Both the position numbers and the translations under genes were made by a program. From NCBI GenBank assembly GCA_008828725.1, contig MEHQ01001742.1:1-64000 (forward strand): a DNA stretch of 64,000 nucleotides, written 5' to 3'. This DNA is from Saccharina japonica. Lineage: Eukaryota > Sar > Phaeophyceae > Laminariales > Laminariaceae. Of this stretch, positions 12,101-23,419 are shown piece after piece. A model generated the notes under the pieces. It was not told where the DNA came from and did not search any database. It saw nothing but the letters and a program-made list of their open reading frames with translations. Position 1 is the stretch's first letter. Every line of letters starts with the position of its first letter.

Positions 12101-15100
12101 CCAGCATACGTCGTACAACATTACAGCAGCAGCGCGTATATATTGTACCAGGTACGTATCCACTCGAAGTATTATACTTATTGTATCGCGAAAACAGCCT
12201 AAATAAACCCCAATTATTACGCAATCGGGTGCATGGATCGAAAACGCCGGATCCCGGTCGGAGACAAACTGAGGCTTTCTTAAACTGTTGAAAACGAGTC
12301 TTTTCGATCCCAACTGTTTCGAGTTTTTCAACGGGATGCGTGGATCGAATTTCTCGATCGAAAAAGTTTTTGAAGCCCACCACATCTCTCACCACCGCCC
12401 ACTAGACACACGGTCACACCCAACAGCAGCAGCCAAAACACTTCCGATGCTGGCTTGGCTGTTCTACTACTGTTGCTGCTGCTCAAAGCGCAGCAGCTGA
12501 AGAGTTTATCTCCTAGAACCCGCGAGCAGGACACGTAGCAGTTTTCAACTCTCGTATCAAACAGCCCCAGAAAGAGCACAAAAAAACACAAACTCGATCC
12601 GACTGATGATAGGGAAGGCATTCAGACACACCCCGTCGAAATACGGCCGTTCCAAACGAACAAAAAAAACAATCGTGGGGGTTTTGAAATGAATCGCGAT
12701 TTTCTTCGTATGTCACGATTTACGACGAAAACCTCACGAATCATGACTCCAAACTGTAGGCTAATACTTACGCAGTCGGATACGAGGATCGGAAAAAAGC
12801 CGGTTTCCGATCGTAGACAAAATCGGGCTTTCTTACACTGTTGAAAAATAGTATTTTCGGTCTCAATTTTTCGGACGAGCATTCCGATCCACGCATCCCG
12901 TCGAAAAAATCGAAGTTTTGAGTTTTTCGACGGGATTCGTGGATCGTATTTCTCGATCGAAAAAGTTGTTTAAGCCCACCGCATCTCTCTCCACCCCTCT
13001 AAACACACGGTCACACCATACAGCAGCAGCCGAACACCTCTCCGATGCTGGTTTGACTGCTCTACTGCTGCTGTTGCTGCTCTCTACCTGTTGCTGCTGC
13101 CGCCTGCAGCACAGCACCTCCTAGAACCCGCGAGCAGGACACGAAGCAGTTTTCAACTCTCGTATAAACCAACCCCAGAGAGAGCACAACAAACTGCAAA
13201 ATCGATCCCACACCCCGTCAGATTTATTGTGCATCGTAAACCGACCTTTTCTATCCTTCCAATCCGACGGCATAAGAATTAGCCTGAGACCCGACGACAA
13301 TGGGAACGCAAAGTTTGATCTTTTTTATTTGAAATATTTTGGTTTCAAGAAACAGCTGGATATATTCTCGTACCGTTGCTGTGGGGAAAAAGGGGGGAAA
13401 AAAAAAGATTTTTCTTATATTTTTCCACGCGGCTGGACGCGGCGCATTTTGTTTCTTCTCGTTGTAAATTGCTAACACGCTATAAAAAACGAAGATATCA
13501 GGTGGACCCGAGGTTTAGGGGGCAAGAGCTTGCCGGTGGCGTTCTACGCTCTTCCTCTAAACCAGAAAAAACTATGTTACGCCATCTGAGAGAGATCGAG
13601 AAACTACTGTAAGTCGTCTGCTTTCTACGAGTACACACCAGCAGTCAAATGTGATTTTATCAGACACCTGGCCAGCCCCCGCCACATATCACCGGTCATC
13701 GTGTGAGCACGATGACCCTAGGGTGGGTCGGAGCCCCTAACGAGCGCGCCCCATTCAGAGCTCATCATGACGCAGTCGTTTGTTTTGTCGGTCGATATCT
13801 ATCGAGGAATCGGAATCTCACCGCTTTGCATTAAATTTTTCGCTGACTTTTTCTCAAGCCGATCTTTGCCCAACATCTGTCCCATAATTATGTTCTTCGT
13901 TTTTTGTCCAAAGTTTGGAACTTTTTCTTCAAAGGACCGTGCTCTTAGCAAGCGCTACTGAAAAACTCTGGTGGGGATCTTTGAAATTCAAACTTTCTAT
14001 GAAAACTTTGCGTTCCTATTGTCATCGGTCTAAAACAGGGTGAAATCCACACCGACACACCATATATATATAGGTGGGGTACAGCTGTATGAAGCCGAAT
14101 ATATTGTTGGTTTCGAAACCGACTGAGATTTACTGGCAGCCAGTTGATGAGCTCCGACCCAAAATAAGGAGAGAAGGAGGGCAGTCCTTTCCTTCATGCA
14201 TACAAACAATATTAACTGCCTCTACTCTACGTACCCAAAGGCAAGGTTTCAGAACATGCGCACCTGGAATCAGCAGCGAGTCCAGCGTAAGATACAGCAA
14301 CACCGTCCGATACCCGGGCGATTTTCCTGGTCCCGACATCCATCACCAGCGATGACTCTGCCTTCCGGGCGGAGGCCATTACTATACCGTTATCGTACGT
14401 GATTGCAACCGACAATGCACCTTCCTTCGTTCGTGCACAAGATGACGACGGGGTGTCAGGGCGGGGTGAGCGGCGAGACGCAATCGTTTATCAGGGGAGA
14501 CATAAACGTCAGGCAGCAATACTGTTTTTGAACAACCAACAGTTCGCGAGCTGCGCCAAGAACAGCGATTGTTTCGCACAGGATGCAAAAGGTAATACTG
14601 GCAAGGAGGGGTTGCAACCACGGGCACAGGTACTGCAGAGGCAAGCAGAGGAGCTACGTACGATAGGACAGCACGAAATCCCCTTCTCACTACTCGTATA
14701 CGATTATCACGAGTACAGTACGCGACAGATGTTAAGAATTTGATAACTAAGAATTTGAGGCTGAGATTTTGCGAAAATTAAGAATTTACAGCTAAGCATT
14801 TGTGCTGAACTCGACAAGGAAATAAGAATTAGCACGTGGGGAATTGCAAGGGTTCGGCGCATAAGAATTTTCCACTTGCACTGCAGTCCAGAAGAACAAG
14901 AAACTAGCTGTGCAGACACTCCTTAAGACCACATGAGACTCCTAACCAAGCTGCCTTTTCTATCCAAACTCGACCTCACATGTGACGTTTTCTCCAAGAT
15001 ATTTTTGCAAACTTATGGGTAATGTTCGACAAAATAAATCCCGTCCCCTCCTCAAGAATGTAAATACCAAATAAGGCAACATTTTGCTTTCTCCCCTTGA

Positions 15101-17093
15101 ACGCTTTTCATGGCTGGTAATATTCGAGACGGAACGGGACGGGACTGTTTTGACATGTTTGCCAGGGAAGCAATTGACGACGGGACGGTAAAACATTGAA
15201 AACTATAGTTGTCTGGACGGGACGGAACGTGGCGGGACAGGACGGTTGGTGCAAAATTTCTAAGCGAGACGGGACCGTACAGTATAATGACTTTTGTTTT
15301 TCATGACGCGGACGGAGACGGGATATGTATTTCTTCGCGACGGGACGAGCAATAATTATTTTTTGGTCGACGGGACGGGACGGCACATTTGTTTGTCTCG
15401 GCGAGATGGGACGGGTACATTATGTTTTTCTCGTCGGGACGGCATAATCTTAATAATGTTAATTTTCAGGATGCATCAAGCCTAGACGGCCGTCCGTCAC
15501 AGCCGCCGCCTTCCCGACATATTTGACGGACAGAAGAAGTATCAGTATTAACGGTATATCGACGGGAAGGAGTGACGGCAATAGCTGGACGGGACGGTTC
15601 GGGCAGTTTTTGACGGCGGGGCGGGGCGTACGTAATAGAGGCAGGTTTAGTCGACGGGACCGGGAGATAAAGAGATTTTTTCTCGGCAGGACGGGACGGT
15701 AAAGTGCAATGGGAAAGTTTGTATGGGCGGGACGGGACGGTACGAGTTAACGGTAGGTGACATTATCGACGGAACGAAACGGCACAGCGATTTCACTTCG
15801 ACGACGGTTTTACCATCCTGTCCAGTCGTTACTACCGCCAATACCGTCCCGTCAGTAAAACATGAAAGGCCCTGATTCCCACCCCTTCCCCAGCGATGCA
15901 GATGTAATCAGTTAAGCCTCTTTCTTGAGCTCGGCGCACTGCTTGCTGCGTGTACATGCCGTGTCGCTTGTACAGCAAAGGACCGTGTACAGTACTGCGG
16001 ACACTTGGAATAGAGCATGTAAATACCTCGACCTGCGCTGGATTGTGTGGCGGACGATTTGCCGTGGTGAGGGTCCGCCGCGACGAATGTATCTCGCAAC
16101 GCTTTGAAGGGCCTTCCGGCGCTTGCCGAGTTGAAGGCCGAGGGAAGGATCCTTGAACAACACTTCTTGCCACTCAACGGGCATGTCATCAACGACCAAC
16201 GTCGTGTTCATGTCCGTAGCCAGGGGGGACTTCGCATGGCTTTGCCCATGGAAGGAGTGCTTTGACGAAAGGGCGCGCCTCAGACGTCGACTATGCTGAA
16301 CTGTATATCTTACTACACATACAGCAGTAACAACCGCTCAACAAAATATATGAACTGTATATCTTAACAACGACCGCTCAAGAAAAAATAGTCGTACGTA
16401 AGCCTTGCGAAACTAAAACGGCGTTTAAACGCCTTTAGAATATAAGCATTTGGTTCTTAAGAATTTGGCGTTCTGCACCCTTTTGCGAAATAAGAATGTG
16501 GACATAAGCATTTCTGCGTAAGTCGGAGAGAAGATAAGACGCGAGCCTCAGCCAAAATAAGAGATTCTTATCATCTGTCGCGTACTGTACGTCGTAACTC
16601 GTACCTGTACGTCGTCGTATTATATTATTAATACGTCGTAGTCCAAACACGTACATACATATAATACGAGGATTATATCATGGCCCATATATCATACATA
16701 CGCGTATGTTATACGACCTGGTACCAGGTACCAGATTGAGTATACCTCGGTGTCGCATCCGAGATTCAAGACACAAGGCACACCCCAGGGATCTCGGCTA
16801 CAGCAGGGTATCCACCATGCATCGCACTGCCAGGAAAAAATCGTGTAATCCCTTATGCTTGATCATCGCCAACTCACCAAAGCTGAATTCATGGCGTACT
16901 CAATTTGACTCAAGCTTCCACGAGGGCTGAAGGTTGTGAGAGAGAAAGAGTATGGGCCGTCATCCCTGCCGTTCGCTCCCCCTCGAATTCTCAAAACAGT
17001 TCTCTGCGTATGGGTCCATGGATTTTGTCTCACAACGCTGGCAACTGCTGTCGTTAGAATCACAGCGATCGAGAAACGTAACGACGCAGTCAT
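9137..17093 (-). CDS. PSMA2: 20S proteasome subunit alpha-2 type, with N-terminal signal-peptide-like extension
   Basis: Three exons: 16878-17093, 14264-14424 and 9137-9575. The joins are in frame and give 271 residues. Landmarks are YSFSLTTFSPRG...QIEYA (residues 48-67), the ITYDNGIVMAS strand, QEYTQMGGVRPFG and SYSAWKACAIGKG, all fitting alpha-2 (PSMA2). Alpha-2 helps form the outer heptameric ring that gates the core. Ordinary alpha-2 starts with Met a few residues before YSFSL. Here there is no Met there, and the only in-frame ATG is at 17093. The extra residues MTASLRFSIAVILTTAVASV look like a signal peptide, followed by TVLRIRGG just before the alpha-subunit start. The residue after the likely cleavage site is not aromatic, which in red-lineage complex plastids is expected for periplastid rather than stromal proteins. 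Introns are 2453 and 4688 bases, the largest here. An unseen 5' exon is the main alternative to the extension. Confidence 0.88.
12215..13208. repeat. Imperfect duplication of about 400-440 bp inside the proteasome intron
   Basis: The block at about 12215-12605 is repeated at about 12765-13208 in the same orientation. Both share CGATCGAAAAAGTT, AAGCCCACC, CACACGGTCACACC, the CAGCAGCAGC stretch, CTAGAACCCGCGAGCAGGACACG and AGTTTTCAACTCTCGTAT. The second copy has extra sequence near 12860-12910 that itself resembles part of the unit in inverted orientation. No coding signal is present. Confidence 0.6.
14715..14880. repeat. Spaced-word array, TAAGAATTT
   Basis: The word TAAGAATT or TAAGCATTT appears about six times between 14724 and 14870, with unrelated spacers. 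The same word family reappears at 16438-16530. Both lie in intron 1 of the proteasome gene. Confidence 0.5.
15115..15860. repeat. Spaced-word array of GACGGGACGG, about nineteen copies
   Basis: The core GACGGGACGG, or close forms, recurs roughly every 30-50 bases (near 15128, 15179, 15218, 15270, 15340, 15368, 15434, 15588, 15653, 15688, 15728 and others). The intervening AT-rich spacers share little with each other. The array ends with the reverse complement (CCGTCCCGTC) near 15843. It lies wholly inside intron 1 of the proteasome gene. This is not an ordinary satellite, because spacing and spacers are not conserved. Confidence 0.7.
16425..16535. repeat. Second TAAGAATTT/TAAGCATTT word array
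   Basis: Five or six copies of TAAGCATTT, TAAGAATTT or TAAGAATGT occur within about 100 bases. They match the words at 14715-14880, although about 1.5 kb of GACGGGACGG array and other sequence lies between. Confidence 0.45.
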
Positions 17094-17339
17094 TGCTGTT
17101 GTGAATACGAGAGGTATATGCAGCAGTAGCACAGCAGCGGCAGGAGATTCAAAATTAAAATTGGATTGCTCGAGAGTTTATAGTAAAACAATAGGCGTTT
17201 TTGGGATAATTTTCAAAAATCGACCCCCCGTGCACACTCAACGGCCAACGTCTAGCTACGCGAACACGTCCTGGAGTTAAGTGACAGAGTGTCGCAGCAC
17301 GGTCAATGCTGCGTATCTCTCGTGCCATAGTGTGGAAAC
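17094..17339. promoter_or_regulatory. Shared divergent promoter region, proteasome alpha-2 / CDC45
   Basis: Only 246 bases separate the two start codons on opposite strands, so both promoters and 5'UTRs must lie in or overlap this segment. I see no certain TATA box; TTTATAG near 17178 is a weak candidate. The arrangement suggests co-regulation but does not prove it. Confidence 0.55.
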
Positions 17340-20300
17340 ATGTTGCTGGATCAGCGTCGACTGGACTTCGCCTACGAACAAATCGTTCAAGATGCCGCGA
17401 AAGCAAGAGGAGCTTCGACTGTGATGATATTTGTAGCTCCTAACTGCGATGCGATGTGCGCGTGCCGCATCCTCTCTTACATGCTGCGGGCGGACGCGGT
17501 GTCCTACAAGATCAAACCAGTCGCTGGCTACGGGGATATCGCGGCGGCTAACGAGGAGCTTATCAAGGTAAAAAACTTGGGTGTTGAAACTACAACACAC
17601 CCTGTTCTGATTATCGTGTGACACTGGGTTTCGTTATTTCTATTCTTGGATGAGACAGGCCCTCCCCTCACAGCAGTACGAGTAGTAGGCGGCGTTACAT
17701 CCGCACCTCCGCATATCCTCGCGACAGTTGGTGTTGGCGTTGGCCCAGGAACGCGTGGGAGTGTCTACGCTTCCGGGAATATTCGCGCTGCTGCTTGTCG
17801 GCTTCATTCAAAGGCCGGATCTGTTGCAATTCACGAGAAGCGTGTCTCCAAACTGAAATATGTTACGAACGCACACCTGGCAGTAGTTGTACTAAAATAT
17901 TGTACCAGATATAGTATACGTGTATGCGTTATTTGAATCGCGGACGTGTCCCTTCCCTCCTCCGATGTACCAGTATGATCGAGGAATTTTGAATCGCCTG
18001 AAGACCGAGGACACAGACTCTGCCCACGTATACCGACGCTACGTGCTCGTACGTATCATATATATAATTGGTACATGATACACACTTGTAGTTAACCCAC
18101 AATACCTTGCTCGTGCTTTTATTGAATCCCACAGGGCAATGAGGATATTCGAAGTTTGGTGATGATCAATTGTGGGGCTATCTGCGACGTGGTCGACTTG
18201 CTGTCTCACCTGTCGCCGGAGGCGTACACCTACATCATCGACAGTAACCGCCCTGTCCATCTGGCCAACGTGTACCCGAAACGTGACAGGTGCCCGCCTC
18301 CGTTCTTGATACATACATACTTCGTATATACTACGACGACGTACGTACTGGTAGATTGCTATAGATTGCAGAGTCTTGGCCACGAAGACGTGCGCGTCTA
18401 TACGATTAATAAGAATATATACTTCGTACGTTATGTTGGATGTTAAAGGGCTGGCTGTGAGTCGGCTGGACTTGACAGCTATTAATAGTTGTAATTAGTT
18501 GGATGGCGAAAAAAAAGCCAACAACTGACTTTAGTTTTATGATTAAAACCACACACGTCGAGCCTCAAATGCGCCAGCCAGTCAGATACAAAGAAGCAAA
18601 ACTCCGCAAATTACCGGACGCAGCTAAACTGCAATGTCTAGCCAACTACAGCAGGAGGCTAATATCTAGTAGGCGACTTACCGTCAGCCAACTCACAGCC
18701 CTACCTAGTGTGTGTACGTGTGTACCTGGTATCATATATAGTACCTAGACGTGACCACACTCGCCTATCAGGTTCATCTGATTTGCTTTGCTGCACATTA
18801 TTTTCAGGTTCCACGTCCCAAGCGAGCCGCTACAACCAGAAGTTCTTGTTCACCTAATGGTGTCGGAATCAAAATGAAAGGGTTGTTCGACACGCGCGTA
18901 CGTAGCGTGAACTCTTGATGCACGGTGACACTACGAGTATGATAAGGCCGTGCTTTTCTCTTTTGTTTGTATATGTCACTGCTGTATATGTGTATCATGC
19001 CAGGTATATACCGGTACATGGGTCCCGAAAGGTTTGGCTAAGTGTATGGTATAATGCCTGGTATGAACGTTTGATTCGCCCTGGAAACAAGTTGACTGCC
19101 GGGCGCGATCTGTCCGAAGCTTAAGCTTCTCCCCTGACACATGGCCCCAATGTTACATGTGTACCGGCGATAAATACGCATCTGCAGGGTAGTGGTATTC
19201 GTTGACGAAGACAACGGTGATGTTGACAACATCCCGAGCGACGGTGAGGGGCTGGATGGAAACCACGAGACCAGCGATGAATCGGAAGCCGACAGCGATG
19301 TGAGCGAATCGCCGGGTATACACTTGCATAATGGCACGGATGGTTATTCTGACGCGAAGCTGTTGTGCAATAGATTATTGTCACGGTTACATCAGTAGAC
19401 TATATGCCTGGTACACTATCATTGAGACTTGAGACGGAAGGGCAAGTGAATCGCTTTGCTCTATTTTTTGTTGAGTTCGCCCATTTACAAGTTAAGTGCA
19501 CCCACATTACGGGGACAACTACTTGACGTGAGAGTAGGACAAGGCAAAAGTAAAAGTGTGAACGGGTTAAACTGCCTGTTTGGCCCAAAGGCATTGGAGT
19601 GGTCACAGGCTTGCAGAGGGTGTCGAATGCCGGAGTTGAGCTTAAGAATCGGCTAGCAGCAGTAGTGGTGAAATCTCGTTTTGCGTTCTTTTCGGTTACG
19701 GTTGATTCCGGACGCGCAGCGTGAAATTCGAAAAGTTACCCCAATCTCGTTGCTGTACCAAGTAGATCACGAGAGTGTAGATGGTATTCTACTACAGCAG
19801 TAGTACCTGGTTGTGCTGAAGATATTGGACACATCACTGCGGAAGCGAAGAATGGGAAGGGTGCTCGTGTGGCTCGTACGGTTGGGCAATCCAGCAATCC
19901 CGTAACTTCGATCATGCTGCCTGCTCGACATTTTGTTGCTCCACTTTAATGCAATCGTACCCTTCTGCGCGCTTCCTTCCTGTGCGCACGACGTTTGAGA
20001 AATTAAAATGTCTTTGCGTCGGCATTACTACAGCTGTAAAATAGCTTAAGGGTCGTGTGTTTTAATGGTGGTTTTGGCCGTGATCGCTCTCTCGTCTTTT
20101 GTGCAAGCATGCTATTTAATACTTGCAAGTAATCTGTGTTTGCTTATGCTAACACCTCAGACTACAGCGTTGGCTTAATATTTTACCCCGTACCATGCAA
20201 ACGAGCTTAGTGTAGACAGGAATAATAACCTAACTATCTTCTGTCCGCTCTGGCGCACCTTGAACAGGGGGAGGAGGAGCTGGCAAGCGATTTCAGCGGC

Positions 20301-23300
20301 GACTCGGACGATGACGAGTCAGAGGGCGAAGAGGCGGTCGCCGAGGCGAGACCGGAGGACAAGGAGAATTTGTCGCCAAAGGATCCGTCCGACAAAGCGT
20401 CGTCTGAGCGTCCGAAGGTGCAAGCGGGGAGAAAGCGCAAAAGGCAGACGGCAGAGAAGGCACTTCGTAAAGCGCGAGAAACTGAGTCGACACGGCGGCA
20501 ACGCATTCGTCAGTACTATAACGGTGCCAGTCACGGATCGGCGTCCGCTGTCCAGTTATTCGCGATGGCTATGCAAGTGAGTTCAGCTCAAAGGCAGATT
20601 GTTTTGTAATCAAGTCGTTTTCAAGTTAGACTTAGAGATTTCCGTTGACCCTTGTAGGATTTCTGAGAGAGATATTGGCGATACTAAGCGATAGTAAATA
20701 ATTATTACAGCACCAGCCGCACGAAGAAACAAAAGGGAGCATGCTGCTGGCGTATGGCGTGTGTTCCAACTTCAACGCAAGGATATGTACGACGCGAGCG
20801 CACCATGAAACCGCTCGTGTTGCTGTCTGTGCGCTCACACCAGACCACGCTTATGTGCTCATATTATTTTCGTTGGATTCCAAAAGGGGTTGACCTTCCA
20901 CAAATTGTGGCAAAGCAAGATGACACGCATGGTAGAGCCCGTCAATGACGAATGAGAGGGTATTTTTTTTACGTCGTAATGATAACCGGGAATAGAGGAA
21001 GTCCTTGTCATGGAAGACAATGGGGTGCTTCGTGCCGAAGCGCCCAAGTACGGCTTGGGGGCACACGTTAGGTTTATGTGTATGTTTATCTTGTATTCTC
21101 CAACTTAATGCTTGCACGCATGTACTGCCTTTGTTTGTGTCTGATGCAGCTCAACAAGGACACCAATGACCTGCTGTGGCTCGCCATCGTGGGCCTGACG
21201 GACCAGTACATCCACCAGGTTTGTGGACATTACTTGCGAACGCGCAGTCAGTGGTATACGAAACTGTTGGTGTTTCATCGTCAGTTTTTGGCTCGCGGCT
21301 ACTATCGTCTCTGCCCCCGAGATGAAAACGCAGCCGTACAGCAGATTCCTATTGCTGGGATTGGCCGCTAAAGCTGCGTACGCGTTGCTCGAATCGGTGT
21401 GTTTTCCGATGCGACATTGCCGCTTAAAAACACCCGTTCTAATAAGCTATTGTTTCTCCCTGACTTTTGAACAGAGAATCGACCAAGAAATCTACCACAT
21501 GGTGGTGGCGCAACTGCAACAGCACGTGGTCGCCAAAAACAGCAAGAATAGCTTGGAGACAAGCTCGGCGGACGGCAAGACACTGGTGCCAGTGTCGGAG
21601 ATGGGGCGAATAACGTGCGACATGGAGTTCAGATTTATGCTCCACCGCCACTGGTCGCTGTACGAGGTGAGCCTGAACCGACTTACAGTTTGGCTTCTAC
21701 AGTTTGGCATCTCCATACAACTCTGGTGCCATGTGAAGACAGTTTCGAATACTGATAATTTAATAGTTGATGATATGGAACACGAGGCCGGTTCGTGTGT
21801 TGAGCTCCAGTACTACCGAGCTTTCTGCTTTTCGGCAGGTGCTTGATACCGAATGTCGTTTGCAAGATGGGGTGGTTCGTATACCCACAAGGAAGTTGTA
21901 GTTTTCTACACGTCGCCCGTGTCTCTTGATTTGAAGCGTGGCAGGCGTTGATGGAGCCTCATATATCAACGTACTCAAAGTCGACTTCCTTTGTTGTCGA
22001 CTGCCCCTCCACACATTTTTTGCAGAGCATGTACTACTCCAACTTCGTGGCCTCCAAGCTCAACGTGTGGAATTCCAACGGTCGCCACCGCCTGGAAGAG
22101 TTCCTGGCGAAGATGGGCTTCAGCCTCGAGCAGTGCAAGCAGAAGTACCCCTTCATGAGCTGCCAGCTTCGCAAGCGTCTGAGAGATCAGATCGAGAAGT
22201 ACGCGGAGGACTACGGCCTCCAAGACGTGTTCTACGGTAAGAGTTGGCAGTTGGTGAAATGGCTAGCATCGATGGCTGGATTTCAGTACTCGGGTTCCGT
22301 TGTTGCTGCTCGCGGTGCAGGGACACGCGAGCTCAGTTCGGCAGGTTGTCGACGGTACGTTGACGCGCAGTTGTCTGCAAGGTCTGTTTTCTGGTAGTCT
22401 GAACAACCTCATCACCCATTTGTTTACAGGATCGTACCAAAGGTATTGTGGGTTCAAGAACCCGCTGAGCGCTGCGGATATGGTGTACTGCATCACGGCC
22501 CTCACAGAGCACAAGGACGCAGGGGGAGGAAGTGCGGACCAGGTACGTTCCCCGAGCCTTTTCGTAGTCTACACGATTCCTCGTCAGGCATAGTAACCCC
22601 TTTTCGACCTAGGTACAAATTCGTATCATGCAGCTGAGAAGCTTGGTCTCACCAGCCGCCTAGGGTGAGAGCAGCATAATGCTGCGGGCGTGTTGCACAA
22701 TCCCTTGGTGTGTAGATCCCGGGACTAAACATACCACGTTCGACCGATGCTGTGGTCGTCATGTGTGCATTCCTTTTCGTCTCTAAAGTCCCAATTGCTG
22801 CTCACATTCGAAACAGCTTGACTAACGAGCATGGCCCGTATTTGCCTGACAGGGACCGTCCAGCGACAGCGCGGGCGTGGAAGAAGACGAAGAGGGGTGG
22901 GTGGACAGCTTCAACACCGCTTACGATGCGCTGTCTGGGAAGAGCCCTGCGCTTTTGAAGCAAGGTCTTTCTTTGAGCATGTCTCTTCAGAGGGCGGTGG
23001 TGCAGCAAGCGGTATCGATGATGGAGAAGAGGAGCTTGACTCTGTTCAAGCACTTCCGATACGCGTTCATCCGCAGCAGCGAGACGGATGAGAAGCTCTT
23101 CACGCAGCCGATGGCCTTGAGAAAACTGGCGGCCTTTCTCATTGACGTCCACCGGGAAAACGGAAGGTGGGCGGGGGACAAGGCGCGGCCGCTCATCATC
23201 ATGGCAGAGCGAGTATCGACGTACTTGGTGGTCGGTGTGACGTGTCCCAAAAAGGCGGGAACGGTGGTCAAGAATCGATTCGGGGCGTGCTTCCAGCTCG

Positions 23301-23419
23301 CTGCACAGCAGATCCAAGCGCGTGCCAGACACGACGGTTTCGAAGCTAGTGTGATGGAGATCAACAAGGAAGACGTCCACGACTTCATACAGGCACTCCA
23401 CGACACTATGAGCGCGTAG
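17340..23419 (+). CDS. CDC45: Cell division control protein 45 (CMG helicase subunit)
   Basis: CDC45 joins MCM2-7 and GINS to form the replicative helicase in the nucleus. Nine exons join in frame to 651 residues: 17340-17567, 18135-18289, 19188-19299, 20268-20576, 21150-21218, 21475-21666, 22026-22236, 22430-22542 and 22853-23419. Landmarks are FVAPNCDAMCACRILSYML (degenerate DHH-phosphoesterase-like N-domain), VMINCG, IDSNRPVHLANVY, an acidic linker (DEDNGD...SDESEADSD, then GDSDDDESEGEE), a basic stretch (RKRKRQ), LLWLAIVGLTDQYI, FMLHRHWSLYE, RLEEFLAKMG and the C-terminal LVVGVTCPKKAG...NRFGACFQ. Length is near the yeast protein (650). All introns are GT-AG, 193-968 bases. The phase-2 join after exon 2 and the phase-0 joins around the acidic linker are each fixed by frame and homology. 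Confidence 0.95.
18448..18702. mobile_element. MITE-like inverted-repeat element in CDC45 intron 2
   Basis: The left arm (18448-18470, beginning AGGGCTGGCTGTGAGT) and the right arm (18683-18702, ending ACTCACAGCCCT) are inverted repeats with one 4-base indel and a few mismatches. The 255-base interval has further AGCCAAC/AGCCAGC words near both ends and no coding sequence. I see no clear target-site duplication. Confidence 0.45.

Noticed and set aside
16979..17002. Ubiquitin-proteasome fusion suggested by LRIRGG
   Set aside because: Fewer than 40 residues precede the motif, and they look like a signal peptide, so no ubiquitin fold can be present; only the tail motif is shared.
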